DNA of 64,000 nt. Source: Trichoplusia ni. Lineage: Eukaryota; Arthropoda; Insecta; Lepidoptera; Noctuidae. Of the stretch, positions 39,402-49,717 are shown one piece after another. The stretch is from the NCBI RefSeq assembly GCF_003590095.1, contig NC_039483.1, positions 16,678,001-16,742,000 of the forward strand, written 5' to 3'. How positions within the stretch are numbered: the stretch's first letter is position 1; every line of letters begins with the position of its first letter. Below the pieces are notes generated by a model. It had not been told where the DNA came from. It worked only from the letters and a program-made list of their open reading frames with translations, and made no database searches. The position numbers were made by a program, and so were the translations under genes.

Positions 39402-39433
39402 TAGAACTCTGAATAAGCATATTCAGAGTTCTA
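39402..39433. repeat. Perfect 14-bp hairpin
   Basis: The arm tagaactctgaata (39402-39415) is the exact reverse complement of tattcagagttcta (39420-39433), around a 4-base loop. No flanking repeat family is recognised. Confidence 0.8.
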
Positions 39434-39629
39434 ATCCTTCTAACCGAATTTTGGTCACGAAGGCTCAGCTCTGCGAATAACCAACTATGCAGGAGATATT
39501 GGTCGACAAATGTATGCATAACACGAATGCACTCTATATTCCTTATATCATAGTCCGATAGAACTAGGAAATGAGCAAATGCCGAACTGAAATTTTCATG
39601 TAACATGGGTTTAGACTTTAGAAAAATAA

Positions 39630-39673
39630 ATCTCACGAGTGGCGACCTTTAACCACTCGGTTATCGATGCAGT
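39630..39673 (-). mobile_element. tRNA-derived SINE, head fragment
   Basis: The minus strand reads gcatcgataaccgagtggtt followed by aaaggtcgccactcgtga. This covers the A box region of the SINE family; the rest is absent. Confidence 0.55.
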
Positions 39674-41420
39674 CAAATGTTTTGCTGTTAGTGTTCTTAA
39701 TTTATAACGCAAATGTATATTTATACCGCTTTTCCCCACGTTTTTATAAACTCACTTTTCTTGTTTGTGTGTATGTTTGTTTGTCGCTCCGGTTAGATTT
39801 TTGCAACTAAATTTTTAAGCACTTCCCGATTAGCTAGTTAGGTAATAAATAGGATAATGATACGATTTGAATAAATTTTAGAGACATTTAAAAACGTGGG
39901 TTTTTTTATTATTTAGATCTATTATTTTCCTATCATCTTCAACACATGCATGTTTCAACCTACTTCATTGAATGCCATACATAATTACGATTCGCCATTC
40001 CTAAAATACCTCACATTGTCTGCCGCACCTAGTGCAGGCAAAATGCAAACTCTACTTTGTATCTAGTCGATGTTTAAATTAAAGTATTTCTAGTTCCCCG
40101 ACCGCGATTGTTTCGGTTTTGAAAGCGGTTTGCGCGTTAATTTCACAACGCTTCTAATTACACGTTGCAATTGCAGCCAAGGCTGGTCTATCGTAATTAG
40201 CTGATATTTAATTAAGTTTTTAATTAGCGGACATTATAAAGGTTAGGATAACAAGCTGAGCTTAACGGGGTAAGCTGAAGGGGTTTTGTTGCAATGGGGG
40301 CTTGCGGTTGGAAGGGGCTTTAAGCATTTATTTAAGAGCTTACTCTAGACCAGTATTAAAATTATTTTTTGCAATACCTTTTTTATTTTTAGTTAGCTCA
40401 AAATAAGTAAACAGAAACAGACTAATCTAATTCTTTTAATATAACTTTTGGGCATTACTAAATTAAAATAAATCAAATAAAACGCCTAGGGAAGCGGAAC
40501 GAGCAATGCAAAAGTAAGTAAATTAATGAAATCTAACAGTTACATAAATTCTCACACAAATTCTACTTACTAAAACATCTATCAACTACTTAAAGACCAA
40601 ATCAGGACTGCTACAAACTTTACCTTTATAAAATACTTTCCATCTAAAACATTAGTATTAAATTGTAATGCATTTTCAGCACAGCCCTACAACTAAGCAT
40701 GTCCCGTACATTCAGTTGTCTACCGCACCGCCCGCCATGTTTATTCCGACCTATATATTTCTTTTGTTTATTTACCTTTGATTGTTCTGCCCGCACCGAC
40801 TTTAATGGCACTTATACGTTTAGTTCCTGCTAATGCAATGATTTATAATTAGCTATTGGTATAATTAGGAATAAATCATTGTGTGGTTTGATCGTCGAAT
40901 GTTTACGCAGCTGTCAAGAGGATTTGATTGAAAGAGTTAGGAAGTTTAGAATAACATGCTTTTAGAATTCATTGTTTGCTTCGTTGCTGATTTCAACATC
41001 AGTAGCGTTGAAACCGTTTGTAATGAATTGTTTGAGATCATGTGGCATCTAATAACCAGTAAAAAAATTAAAATGTTGTAACATTAGTTCGAAGTACCAG
41101 AATAATTTCCTAGATTACTCAAGATTCTTTCTGACTTTTCGATTTCAGAAATTGGTTGAATTGATGAAAAGAACTAATCTCTGATAAAGAAGAACGCAGG
41201 AAATTTTTATTTATATCATACCAATATATCTCTATCTATCTACAACCAATACATATAACCAATAACGATTTGCGATAGAGATTATGACAACACATATCCA
41301 AAGACATCACACAGCGCTTTGCCGATAGAAGAGATAAGATAGTGATATGAAAACTCCCCCACTTTGCCTGAGCAAGTACATTTTATTGACAGTTAGAATA
41401 AACTACTATTTTCCCAGGCG
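39674..41420. other. Gene-free stretch with homeodomain-site clusters
   Basis: At 40150-40230 taattag or taattaa occurs four times within 75 bp. At 40836-40881 an 11-bp inverted repeat (caatgatttat / ataaatcattg) brackets two more attag sites. These look like possible enhancer sequence; no gene is seen. Confidence 0.35.
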
Positions 41421-41422
41421 TC

Positions 41423-42115
41423 TATATAAATAGTAACGGTTATAGCTACCGATGCACTTTTGGGGCATTGGATACTAGATACAAGAAAAAAATATATTCT
41501 CACTTTTAAACTTACGCGTTTCGCATAAGTCTGATGGCGACCACCACTGTAACTGGTCCAAACGGCAAGCCATCAAAGGTAATAAATGCATGTTTGCGTT
41601 AATTTCCGTTTCCTTTATTTAATAACAAATAAAATCTTAAATAATTGTTGGTAGCTCACTAATTTGTATAATCATTAATTCAGGTATTTCATTGATTAAT
41701 TTGTGGCTCGGACGTTTCATCATTATATAAACGACGACAATACTCTTGCCAACTACCAAAAATGACTAAACATTAAAGCACTTCTTTCAACTGAATTACA
41801 TCAGCAAATTCACGAGTAACTCTTGAATCCTAAAGAATAAAAGCTGGAAGAAAATTCCATGCGAAGGAGTGGAAAGGGTATCACAGAAAACGGACGGTTT
41901 AGGGAGCGATAACAAAACGGGAATCGAACAGTCTACTAACAGACGTACTCATCGGAAATTCTGATAGCCTGTCCACTTGGGGATGCGCGTTGCAGTTGAA
42001 TGCCAATTTGGTTCAACCTTTTTTATTTCAGTGCCTTCGGGATTCGGTGCCCTACTTGTTTAATGTTAAAACGTGGAAAATAGACAAAGTAGTGTTGGAC
42101 ATTGCCAGCTATTTT
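41423..42115 (+). CDS. Possible 5' end of an unidentified gene, two exons
   Basis: A strong TATA box (tatataaatag, 41423-41433) is followed by a 5' UTR-like stretch. An ATG at 41534 gives MATTTVTGPNGKPSK, then a donor (aaag|gtaataa after 41578). A second exon at 42032-42115 follows a textbook acceptor (ccttttttatttcag) and ends at ttttt|gtgagt-like sequence. Both exons are multiples of three and join in frame to CLRDSVPYLFNVKTWKIDKV and on to IASYF. No further exon was found and I recognise no family. A chance alignment of signals remains quite possible. Confidence 0.3.
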
Positions 42116-44370
42116 GTGAGTGTAAAGCGTTTGTTCTTCTGTTTGTATTGATTAAGCTACACTGTGATCTGTTATGTGCTGATTGCCTTTTATGCACTTT
42201 CCATTTGTTTTTGCCTGTTTCCTGAGGCTCGTTTTTGAGATAAGTTTTATTAAGACTGTTGATATTATTATTAGATTGATTATCGAAAACTGGTTAACAA
42301 GTAAAGGAGTTCGCGTTTATAGTATTTCGAAGATGAAAAATCTCTTTTGTTACCAAGTCGGTAAAAATAATTTAACTTTATCTGAATGCCCAAAACTTGA
42401 TAACATTTTTTATCTTCCGCATGTTGCCACTTTGAAGACAATTTAAAAGTACCAAACGGAAAACCGCAACCCTTCTCCCCCGAGTTTTACGACAGCGATG
42501 TTGAAGAAGAGATACATTGAAACTTTTTCTTTTAACTTTCTAAGAAAGCAAAAATACAATTTATCATCTCGCTGCATCTCACATACTCGTAACAGGATAG
42601 TGCAAAAACCAGCGCAGGAGATTATCTCGAAAACAATTTTCTAAAAGAAAATGAACTCTCATTGTGATTCGGGGTAAGGTTTTATTATCATCCTTCATGT
42701 AAATAAAAAGATAAGTTCGTTGGGGCAATACAGCCAGGTCGTCGACCTCAAACCTCTTGTAATATTCTAAATGAAAATTTTAATGGAAATATGCGGAGTG
42801 ATGAAATATGAGATGATGTTCGCGAGTATGGCTTAACACGTATATGATTATAACATAGTTGTCTCTATTTTATATGACTGATACTATGAAGGAAAATTGT
42901 GAAAAATTGTTATGGATAATATTGGAAGAGACACTTTAATTTAAATGATGTTGTCAAGTAAAACGTCTTGCCAACATGAGCACTTTATAGGTTAGGTAAA
43001 TATTTTCATAACTCTCGTAATAAATTGTATGAACGTGTGCACAATTTAAAGTATGATGCTAAAGATGTATATGTAATCGTGACTAATTTATCCCTCATTA
43101 TAATTTTAAGGAAACTCGAAAAAAGACTAATAGTATTAAATTTAGGCGAGGAAAGATTTAAAATATGTCCAAGAAGTTAACAGTCAAAATACTAAAAATA
43201 ATCGAAATGCATTGCCTTAATAAACATGCAAGCAAACAAAAAGTAGTCAAACAAAAATATTCGCGAAAAACAATCAACAGTGAAGAGATGAGACAAAATT
43301 TCAAGTTGCTGAAACTTCAAAGTGTTCGTCCCTTTGATGTGTTGGAGATAAAATTTCATATGCTAAATAAAATTAGAGGGTGGCAGCTCGGGACGTACGC
43401 TAAGCGTAGCGTGTCATGTGTAATAACCGTGCAAAAAAGACGGGCCTCAAGTGGCAAAGAGTTACTACGGTGGACGATCTCGGAAACTTCTCACTTCTTG
43501 TTCTGAACTTCACTTAATTTCATTGTGCCTTCTTCACTTGCTTGTTTTCTTTTTGCATTTCGTGAATTTAATTAAAATGAGATTTTATTCGATTTAAAAG
43601 CTTTGAAGGGAAGAATGTTTTCACGCGTTTCGAGTAGTGATGATGATCTTGAAATTATCAATTATGATGATGATTCTAAATTATCAATTGCTTAAGACAA
43701 AAGTTTTCTTATCTGAGATGCAGAAAAGAACGGAAAGGATTTGTTTTAAGAATGTAAATCTTAAGCTAAATCTTATGTTTAATGTTACAAATAACGCTAT
43801 AGTAATATATACTCATAGAAACATTCTGCATACATTATATTACATTTACCATAAAGAATTGATTTAAAGATGGCGCGACACCAAGGAGCAAGAATAATAC
43901 ACAAAACCATTAAAGTGAAAAACTGTCCGACTTCAAGCTGTACAGTAGTTCCTTTTTTTTGTGAAACTCGATAATGAATGAAGTTCTAGCTAAGTGAGTT
44001 CCATGAAAATGGTAACGGAGTTATTCCTATTATTTTCGTGGAACAAAAGTTGATTTTTTTTCGTGTTCATTCTTTCGTACACTGATGTGTTTAGCGTAAT
44101 GCTTTTGATGAATGCTGGGTGTCGGAGCGAATTTTGTGGGTAGAAAATATTATGGCCCAAACCTTGCAGAAAATTTAAACACGCAATTTTACGTATGCGT
44201 TGATATACCGAACATTGTGAATTTGGGTGGTTTTCTTGATGAAACGATGTCGACAGTATCCGTTCTTTCAGATAAAAATTCTCGGAATTTCGTTGCGGCT
44301 GCAAGAATTTTCACAAATAAAGTGAAAAGGCTTATTACTATCTGTCAGTATTATTTTTTGACAGCTAAGT
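42116..44370. other. Gene-free stretch
   Basis: A short tandem duplication of about 27 bp built on gatgatgat and aaattatcaatt lies at 43641-43690. Open frames at 42183-42443 and 43165-43503 (+) lack motifs or splice support. Confidence 0.4.
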
Positions 44371-44473
44371 AAGTATTCAGTAGTAGGCCCAGAATAGAGA
44401 GTCGTGGAAGGATTTGGGGGAGGCCTTTGCCCAGCAGTGGGACACAGTGGGCTAGAGAAAAAAAAAAGTATTC
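44371..44473 (+). mobile_element. RTE-type LINE 3' end with A-rich tail
   Basis: The frame encodes ESWKDLGEAFAQQWDTVG and stop, the C-terminus of the RTE-like reverse transcriptase, then gagaaaaaaaaaa. A short direct repeat aagtattc (44371-44378 and 44466-44473) probably is the target-site duplication. The tail is A-rich here, not TGA-rich. Confidence 0.75.
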
Positions 44474-45477
44474 CATCCAAGTATATTATGCTCTTTACAT
44501 AAGAACCAAATCATAACTACGTACTCGCATAACGAACACTAGGATATAATGACGCAGACAAAGAGGCCGTCCTACGATCAACTCAAACGATAATACTAAA
44601 CATCAAATTTTATGGGTCCAATAATACGATTATTAACAGGAACAATGAAGGCTTAGGGGCGATATTACGAATCTTAAGTCGGAAGGAAGTGGGAAAATAA
44701 GGATATGATATAGATTTATTCTGATGACATCTTCATTACTTCTGCACACTTATATTTTTCGGCTAATGAGGAGTCGTTTCATTTGGAATGAGAAGTCACT
44801 AATGAATACCAACCGAGGAACATAATTAGAAAATGCTTCGAGAATTTTAAGTTTGCAACTTCGTGTAGTTTCTTATCTGTTTCGTGGTATTCATGCAAAC
44901 TAAATTTCCTTACATTTTCCTTTACCATCGAAGCCAGATTCAGTACGTTACACGTGATATGACACTCCATACGGGCGCCTATCACGCTAGTGCTGCGCTC
45001 CATGATGACATATCATTTTCAAGACTCCCGCAGTACATCAACTCGCACATAAAACCGTTTATAACTCGTCATATGACGTCATGAATTTCCATGGAAATAA
45101 ATAAACGATAAGGCGACGAACAGATCCGATGAAAACCTAACACCTCATGCATACAAATGCGTTTGTTAAAATTCAAAATTGGTGTGACGTCGAATGGTTA
45201 ATTCTGTACGTAGGTCTCGCTTCATTACGTATGAACTTGCTTCTTGCTTCTGCTGCCTCTTGAATTCATTTGATGTCGTTATGGTAATAAACTCTTAATT
45301 GTGTACACTGAAGACAAAATTAATTATGGTAATATTTATTCATTTGGACTGTTTTGTTTAGCTTTGTTTGAGTGGTGGTTATGATAAGACGAATAATTTT
45401 GTCTGGAAAAGTAGCTAAGTTAAAAAAAAACTTCTACTCTTAGGAATTTAATCCTGTTCCCTGGATTTGTTAGACAT
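44474..45477. other. Gene-free stretch
   Basis: A full CRE palindrome tgacgtca lies at 45074-45081 in a GC-richer patch (44940-45130). An overlapping 66-codon frame (44884-45081, +) has no recognised motif. Confidence 0.35.
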
Positions 45478-45614
45478 ATTCTAATCACATGCACAATACC
45501 TCCAGATTCAGTTCAAGCATTCGTAGATCTTTTGATACGCAGGGATCAAATCCGCTACACGTCCCGCAGTGGCTTTTGCGTGGTGACTATTTCCATTCGG
45601 CTATCAATTCGATT
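45478..45614 (-). mobile_element. tRNA-derived SINE
   Basis: The minus strand reads ttgatagccgaatggaaata (eroded A box) and gtagcggatttgatccctgc (B box region), then acgaatgcttgaactgaatc and gtgcatgtgatta. It lies about 800 bp downstream of the JHBP-like gene's polyadenylation signal. Confidence 0.7.
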
Positions 45615-46388
45615 CAATGTACTCTCTCAATTAAATTTCAGTAAACATTAAACCTTTTCCAATATTTAAATTGATTACTAATAGTATTTTATAGCCCACT
45701 TATCAAAATTTGAATAACAAGATCCACAGCACATGGGGTATATAACAGTTAATTGCTAACATTCGCTTTATTAACAAAACAAACAGCGAAATGAAATGCG
45801 GTTTTCGTTGATTTCATTATCTAAAAGCTTACTGCGTGGCCATTGTAGCAGTTTAATTAGCATAACCATGATACTGACCGTTGTGTCTGCATCCGTGCAC
45901 TATCACTTTTAGATTCAATGAGTTTCGTCTACTTTTCTTATGTGACCATATGCTATATAAGACAGATTTTGACCGTTTATTTTATTTATCAGGGTGTTTT
46001 GTTAGATTTTAGGCTTTAAATTTATCTCCTTTAAGTTCGATAATTTTAATTCTTGTAACCCTCTACCTATAGGTATACATATGCAATAAAACCGAAAAAA
46101 GTGAAAGTATACATTGAATATTTTGAAATAGGTTAATTTTTAAATTATTCTTCAATAAGATGCCCTAAGTAAGTTAAACTGATGAGATAAGTAGTTTAAA
46201 AATTGAATATAATTCTGAATATAAAAACAAAAGGAAGAAAAAAAAGCATCTATTGCTGAAAATATATATTTAATAATTATAAATTCGGATACATAATATT
46301 ATTATAAATTAATAATTATAGTTATAAATTTAGATAGATATATAATTATACAAGAAGAAAAATATTTTTTCCATCAAATAAATGTGTT
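45615..46388. other. AT-rich intergenic stretch
   Basis: No gene or nameable repeat. At 46250-46370 the sequence is almost pure A/T with overlapping ataatta and tataaat motifs, just downstream of the gene's polyadenylation signal. Confidence 0.5.
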
Positions 46389-46394
46389 TTTATT
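46389..46394 (-). terminator. Polyadenylation signal of the JHBP-like gene
   Basis: AATAAA on the minus strand starts 9 bases after the TAA stop codon (46405-46403). This implies a very short 3' UTR. The following 150 bases are extremely AT-rich. Confidence 0.7.
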
Positions 46395-46402
46395 CAAGCA
46401 CT

Positions 46403-48682
46403 TTAGTACCAGAAGTCACAAATGGTGCTCTGAACTATCACCTTGGTCAAAATAGGACCCTTTATAGTAAATGCTTCCTTTACGCTTAACACTACATCGT
46501 GCACTTTTTCAGTTTGCTTTCGAACTACAGGATCTGTAAAGAGATATTAATTTCGTTAAAAATGCTTGACTGACCTGATAGACCAGAGGGCTCAGACAAT
46601 GTTACATTAGAATATAAAAAAAAATGCATGTCATAGGTATGAAAAGGATATTCCTTCTCATCAAGTGTTTGTTTTTCAGAAAAACTTACAGGATAGCCCT
46701 GTGAGTTTTTGTTGTCACGACGATTGCAAAACGATCGCCACTTGTTTGCCAAAACGTCAGTACGAAGATTTTTGTTTTACAGCAATCTTAATTGCTCGTT
46801 TTGCACTATTTTATAATAGTTCTTGATAATATGGATATCAATACCTGGATGATACATGAAGTTCGGTCCCAAACCATATGTAGGAATACTACTCAGGTAC
46901 GAATACACGTGCCAGTCTGAAATCTGGATCTTGTTGTGTCGAATGGGCATCGTTATAGTGAACGAAATATCTCCTGTTAAATTTAAAATTGAATAAAACA
47001 ATTAAACATTACAAGCATAATTTCAGTTTAGTACTTTTATCTAGAAAAATAAATTATGATATTATGTGCTCATAATAATGTCTTCTGTCAAAATTTTAAG
47101 CCATTGATACATTTTAAGTGTATTGGAATAAAACAAATTGCAATTTTGAATATTAAGCATCAATAACAGTGAAGTAAGAAGGTTCGTTTTTTAGAGAAAT
47201 CTTCCCATTTTCAGTTCCAATGCCTTAAATGACAGTAAATATTTTATTCTAAATATTCACAAAATAATGGTGAAGACTAGATTATCAGATGCGCTTATGA
47301 GACGCGATGATCGCGGTACATAAAAAAATAGGAGGTACCGCGTAGGTAGCAAAGGCAGAAAAGATATGAATGAATATAGAATAAGTGAGGGAAAATTTTA
47401 TCCGCCACGATTCTTAAAGGATGAAAATAGACCAACTGAAGATAAAGACAGAAGCGGTAATAAGGCACTAAAAAGGATACATCACAAGTACCTAGAACCA
47501 CTTAGAGATGATGATGATTTCAAATAACGAACACTTACTGTAGTCAACCCACATAGAATCTTTCACAATAATTGGTTCCAGTCCCTTGCGGTTATGTATT
47601 AACATGATTCCCGGAGAAGAAAAAGCCATTTCAAGTATAACCAATTCCAAAACCAGAATATCTGAATCATGGTTTACACTGAAATGTAAAAATATTGTTA
47701 ATACCAAGAATCATCAGCGTCATGCACTTGGCCGGGTTTTTTTAGTATAAATGGAGACACCTGATAAGCTATACATCCTTACATCGAAGAAGGCAAAAGA
47801 GTGTAGGAAACTCTTTCTGGCTTCCCTTTTATAGGCAGTTCTACTACATACTTCTGTCTGAAATCATCTTAACAAAATACAAAAAGTACTCACTAGAAAT
47901 TCCCAACTTTGAAATTATTTAGGCCAACAATCTTTAAATCCAAAGGTTTATAGGTGATATTGGCATGGGGAATCGGAACGGTGACTGAGCCCAAGAAATA
48001 AGGGTCTGGTGCAGGTCCATAAGCAGGCTTACAGTGGAAATTGTGTGTTAAGTAGCTTCGGATACAGCCTAGATCAGATATTTTGCATGGCTTTTCAATT
48101 CCTCTGTGATAGTGGCTACCTGAAAATAATTGATTTTTGGATTAGTTTTGATCATAATAGGTGTATTTTAGTTTGTAGTTACAATTCTGTGTTTACGGCT
48201 AAGTCAATTATGGGATTTGTGTGTCAGCGTGTGTCGCGTATATTACTTTACACCTTTTCTTTTTGATTAGTCAGAGGATCTTTATGTATACCTCCTCGGG
48301 GGAGGAAGCAGTTACCGTCAGACTCAGAATCTTACTGAATAAACCTGAACCATCGGTGTGTGGCAATGCATAGTAATTAGACACACACCATGAAATTAGC
48401 GAGGGTTGAAATATTTTTCAGGTGAATAATCCCGAAAGCATATATTGAGACAATTGCATTTATAAAATTGGCAAAATAGTTATTAAATCTTCGTATGAGA
48501 ATTTTACCTTTTAATAAAATTACATTGCAAATTTACGAGATTATTTAAGTGTCTGTATTAGGCTGTTTAACAATGAAAGTAAAAAACTCATTCTACATAC
48601 CATAGCCATAATGCGTCCCCATCGGCTCAATCGCCAAGCAGCTAGTCACGCCAAACAATAAAATGAAGTACAAGGAACTCAT
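46403..48682 (-). CDS. Secreted JHBP/takeout-family protein, five coding exons
   Basis: The coding exons on the minus strand are 48682-48601, 48119-47894, 47678-47539, 46973-46845 and 46533-46403. All introns are GT-AG (481, 215, 565 and 311 bp). The phases agree and give 708 nt, or 235 residues plus TAA. Residues 1-17 (MSSLYFILLFGVTSCLA) form a signal peptide. The mature chain begins with the family's N-terminal cysteine pair, PCKISDLGC (C39 and C46). It has an extra C57, a possible N-glycosylation site at N81 (NIT), the beta-rich stretch DLKIVGLNNFKV typical of JHBP/takeout proteins, and a late cysteine in STICDFWY. The length suits the family. Members bind hydrophobic ligands such as juvenile hormone in hemolymph or sensory tissue; the ligand here is unknown. 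The start was chosen because the upstream ATG at 48690 is out of frame. If intron 4 were retained, translation would stop 23 codons later. I see no disabling change. No second family member lies in the window. Confidence 0.85.
47280..47519 (+). repeat. Probable non-LTR/SINE insertion in intron 3 of the JHBP-like gene
   Basis: The block ends in a gatgatgatgatt tail at 47508-47519, like the 3' ends of RTE-mobilised elements elsewhere in the window. It lies 20 bases from the exon 3 splice donor, antisense to the gene. The left boundary is uncertain and no clear target-site duplication was found. It does not overlap an exon. Confidence 0.45.
48288..48365. repeat. Probable dispersed repeat in intron 1 of the JHBP-like gene
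   Basis: This GC-richer block (cctcctcgggggagg followed by gcagttaccgtcagactcag) stands out in the AT-rich first intron. It resembles a short repeat common in moth genomes. The family was recalled by eye and the boundaries are not defined. Confidence 0.4.
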
Positions 48683-48741
48683 GATTTCATATAGTTCAGA
48701 ATATGAGTTGGAGATATTTCTTCAGCACACGTTGATTAACG

Positions 48742-48778
48742 ACTGATGAATTAACTGTGGCAGGGGCACCATTTTATA
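48742..48778 (-). promoter_or_regulatory. Core promoter of the JHBP-like gene
   Basis: On the minus strand a TATAAA box lies at 48778-48773. An arthropod-type initiator TCAGT lies at 48746-48742, with its A (48744) 34 bases downstream of the first T of the TATA box. This predicts transcription from about 48744 and a 5' UTR of about 60 nt before the ATG at 48682. The spacing is slightly long but workable. The start site is inferred. Confidence 0.55.
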
Positions 48779-49025
48779 TCGTTTTCATCAGATTTTTATT
48801 AATTAATTTAGTTCAAACAAATTGCATCGTTTTTTTAAACTTAGTTTTGCTATTAAGGGTTGGCGATTACAGATTTCAATATATTTAATTAATTTAACTA
48901 TGATTAAATATTAGTAAGAATGGCACACTTCTTACAACGTTATAATGTGTTAACAATTATAAATTACACTAAACTTATAGTTGCACGTTCCAATCTTATA
49001 CGACTCTCGCATTAACAAATTAAAT

Positions 49026-49206
49026 GCTCGTGTCACGAAGGGTCAGACAATCATTCAAGTGACATGTAGAACGACACCCAGACTCAGAACAACCTTTCCT
49101 AGATCATACTAATGCTTGTCCTTTTCGGGGATAGAACCCGCGAAACGTCGCGCCCAGTGGGTTTGGCGTGGTGACCTCAACCACTCGGCTATTCGATGAC
49201 CGATGC
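49026..49206 (-). mobile_element. tRNA-derived SINE, well preserved
   Basis: The A box region tagccgagtggttgagg is at 49191-49175 and the B box ggttctatccc at 49148-49138, both on the minus strand. The body contains gacaagcattagtatgatct and gtcgttctacatgtcac. It lies about 250 bp upstream of the JHBP-like gene's promoter, in the gene's orientation. Confidence 0.8.
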
Positions 49207-49596
49207 CAAATATACCCATATATTGGACACAATCTACAGTTTTATTTTTTTTATGTTTTTGCTTCATTACAAAAACATATACGAGTATGCATGCCTCTAC
49301 GCCTTAAATATAAATAATTAATTTTATTATGATTTTGTAACATGCCAAAATTAAATAAAAAGTTATTTTTAATTTTAATTATGTATTTGTAACATGAAAA
49401 ACATTAATCAAAATTATTATGAGACGTGTTAATTATATACTTGAATAGTTATTTGGGTTGATAATAAAACTGCAATAAAATATAAAGAATTTACTACACA
49501 TCGTTAGGTTTATAACATAACTATATCTATACGGATAGTAAAATAGTTATGGAAAGGAAAAATAATAGTAGCATAAAAAACTACTTGGTACTTTTT

Positions 49597-49717
49597 CAAT
49601 CAATCAACTAGCCCATCGCGGTCCACGGCTGGACATGGGCTGACCCTTATTGCATCACGACACCCGCTCCGTACCTTTTGCATCTAGTCTGAGTCACACC
49701 TCTTTATCTCATCGGGA
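49597..49717 (-). mobile_element. RTE-type LINE 3' end, minus strand
   Basis: The minus strand encodes GSAHVQPWTAMG and stop, an eroded form of the GEAYVQQWT terminus, followed by a (ttga)n-like tail at 49597-49608. The copy is 5'-truncated. It is the only RTE tail of the window in this orientation. Confidence 0.65.

Noticed and set aside
43165..43506. 113-codon lysine-rich open frame
   Set aside because: Composition follows the A-rich DNA; no domain or splice context.
43641..43690. CRISPR-like or minisatellite array
   Set aside because: Only two imperfect units of about 27 bp with a gatgatgat core; a simple duplication.
46777..46844. Alternative C-terminus of the JHBP-like protein by reading through the exon 4 donor
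   Set aside because: It ends after 23 codons and loses the conserved late cysteine, while splicing to 46533 keeps frame, Cys and a polyadenylation signal. Intron retention remains possible as a minor form.
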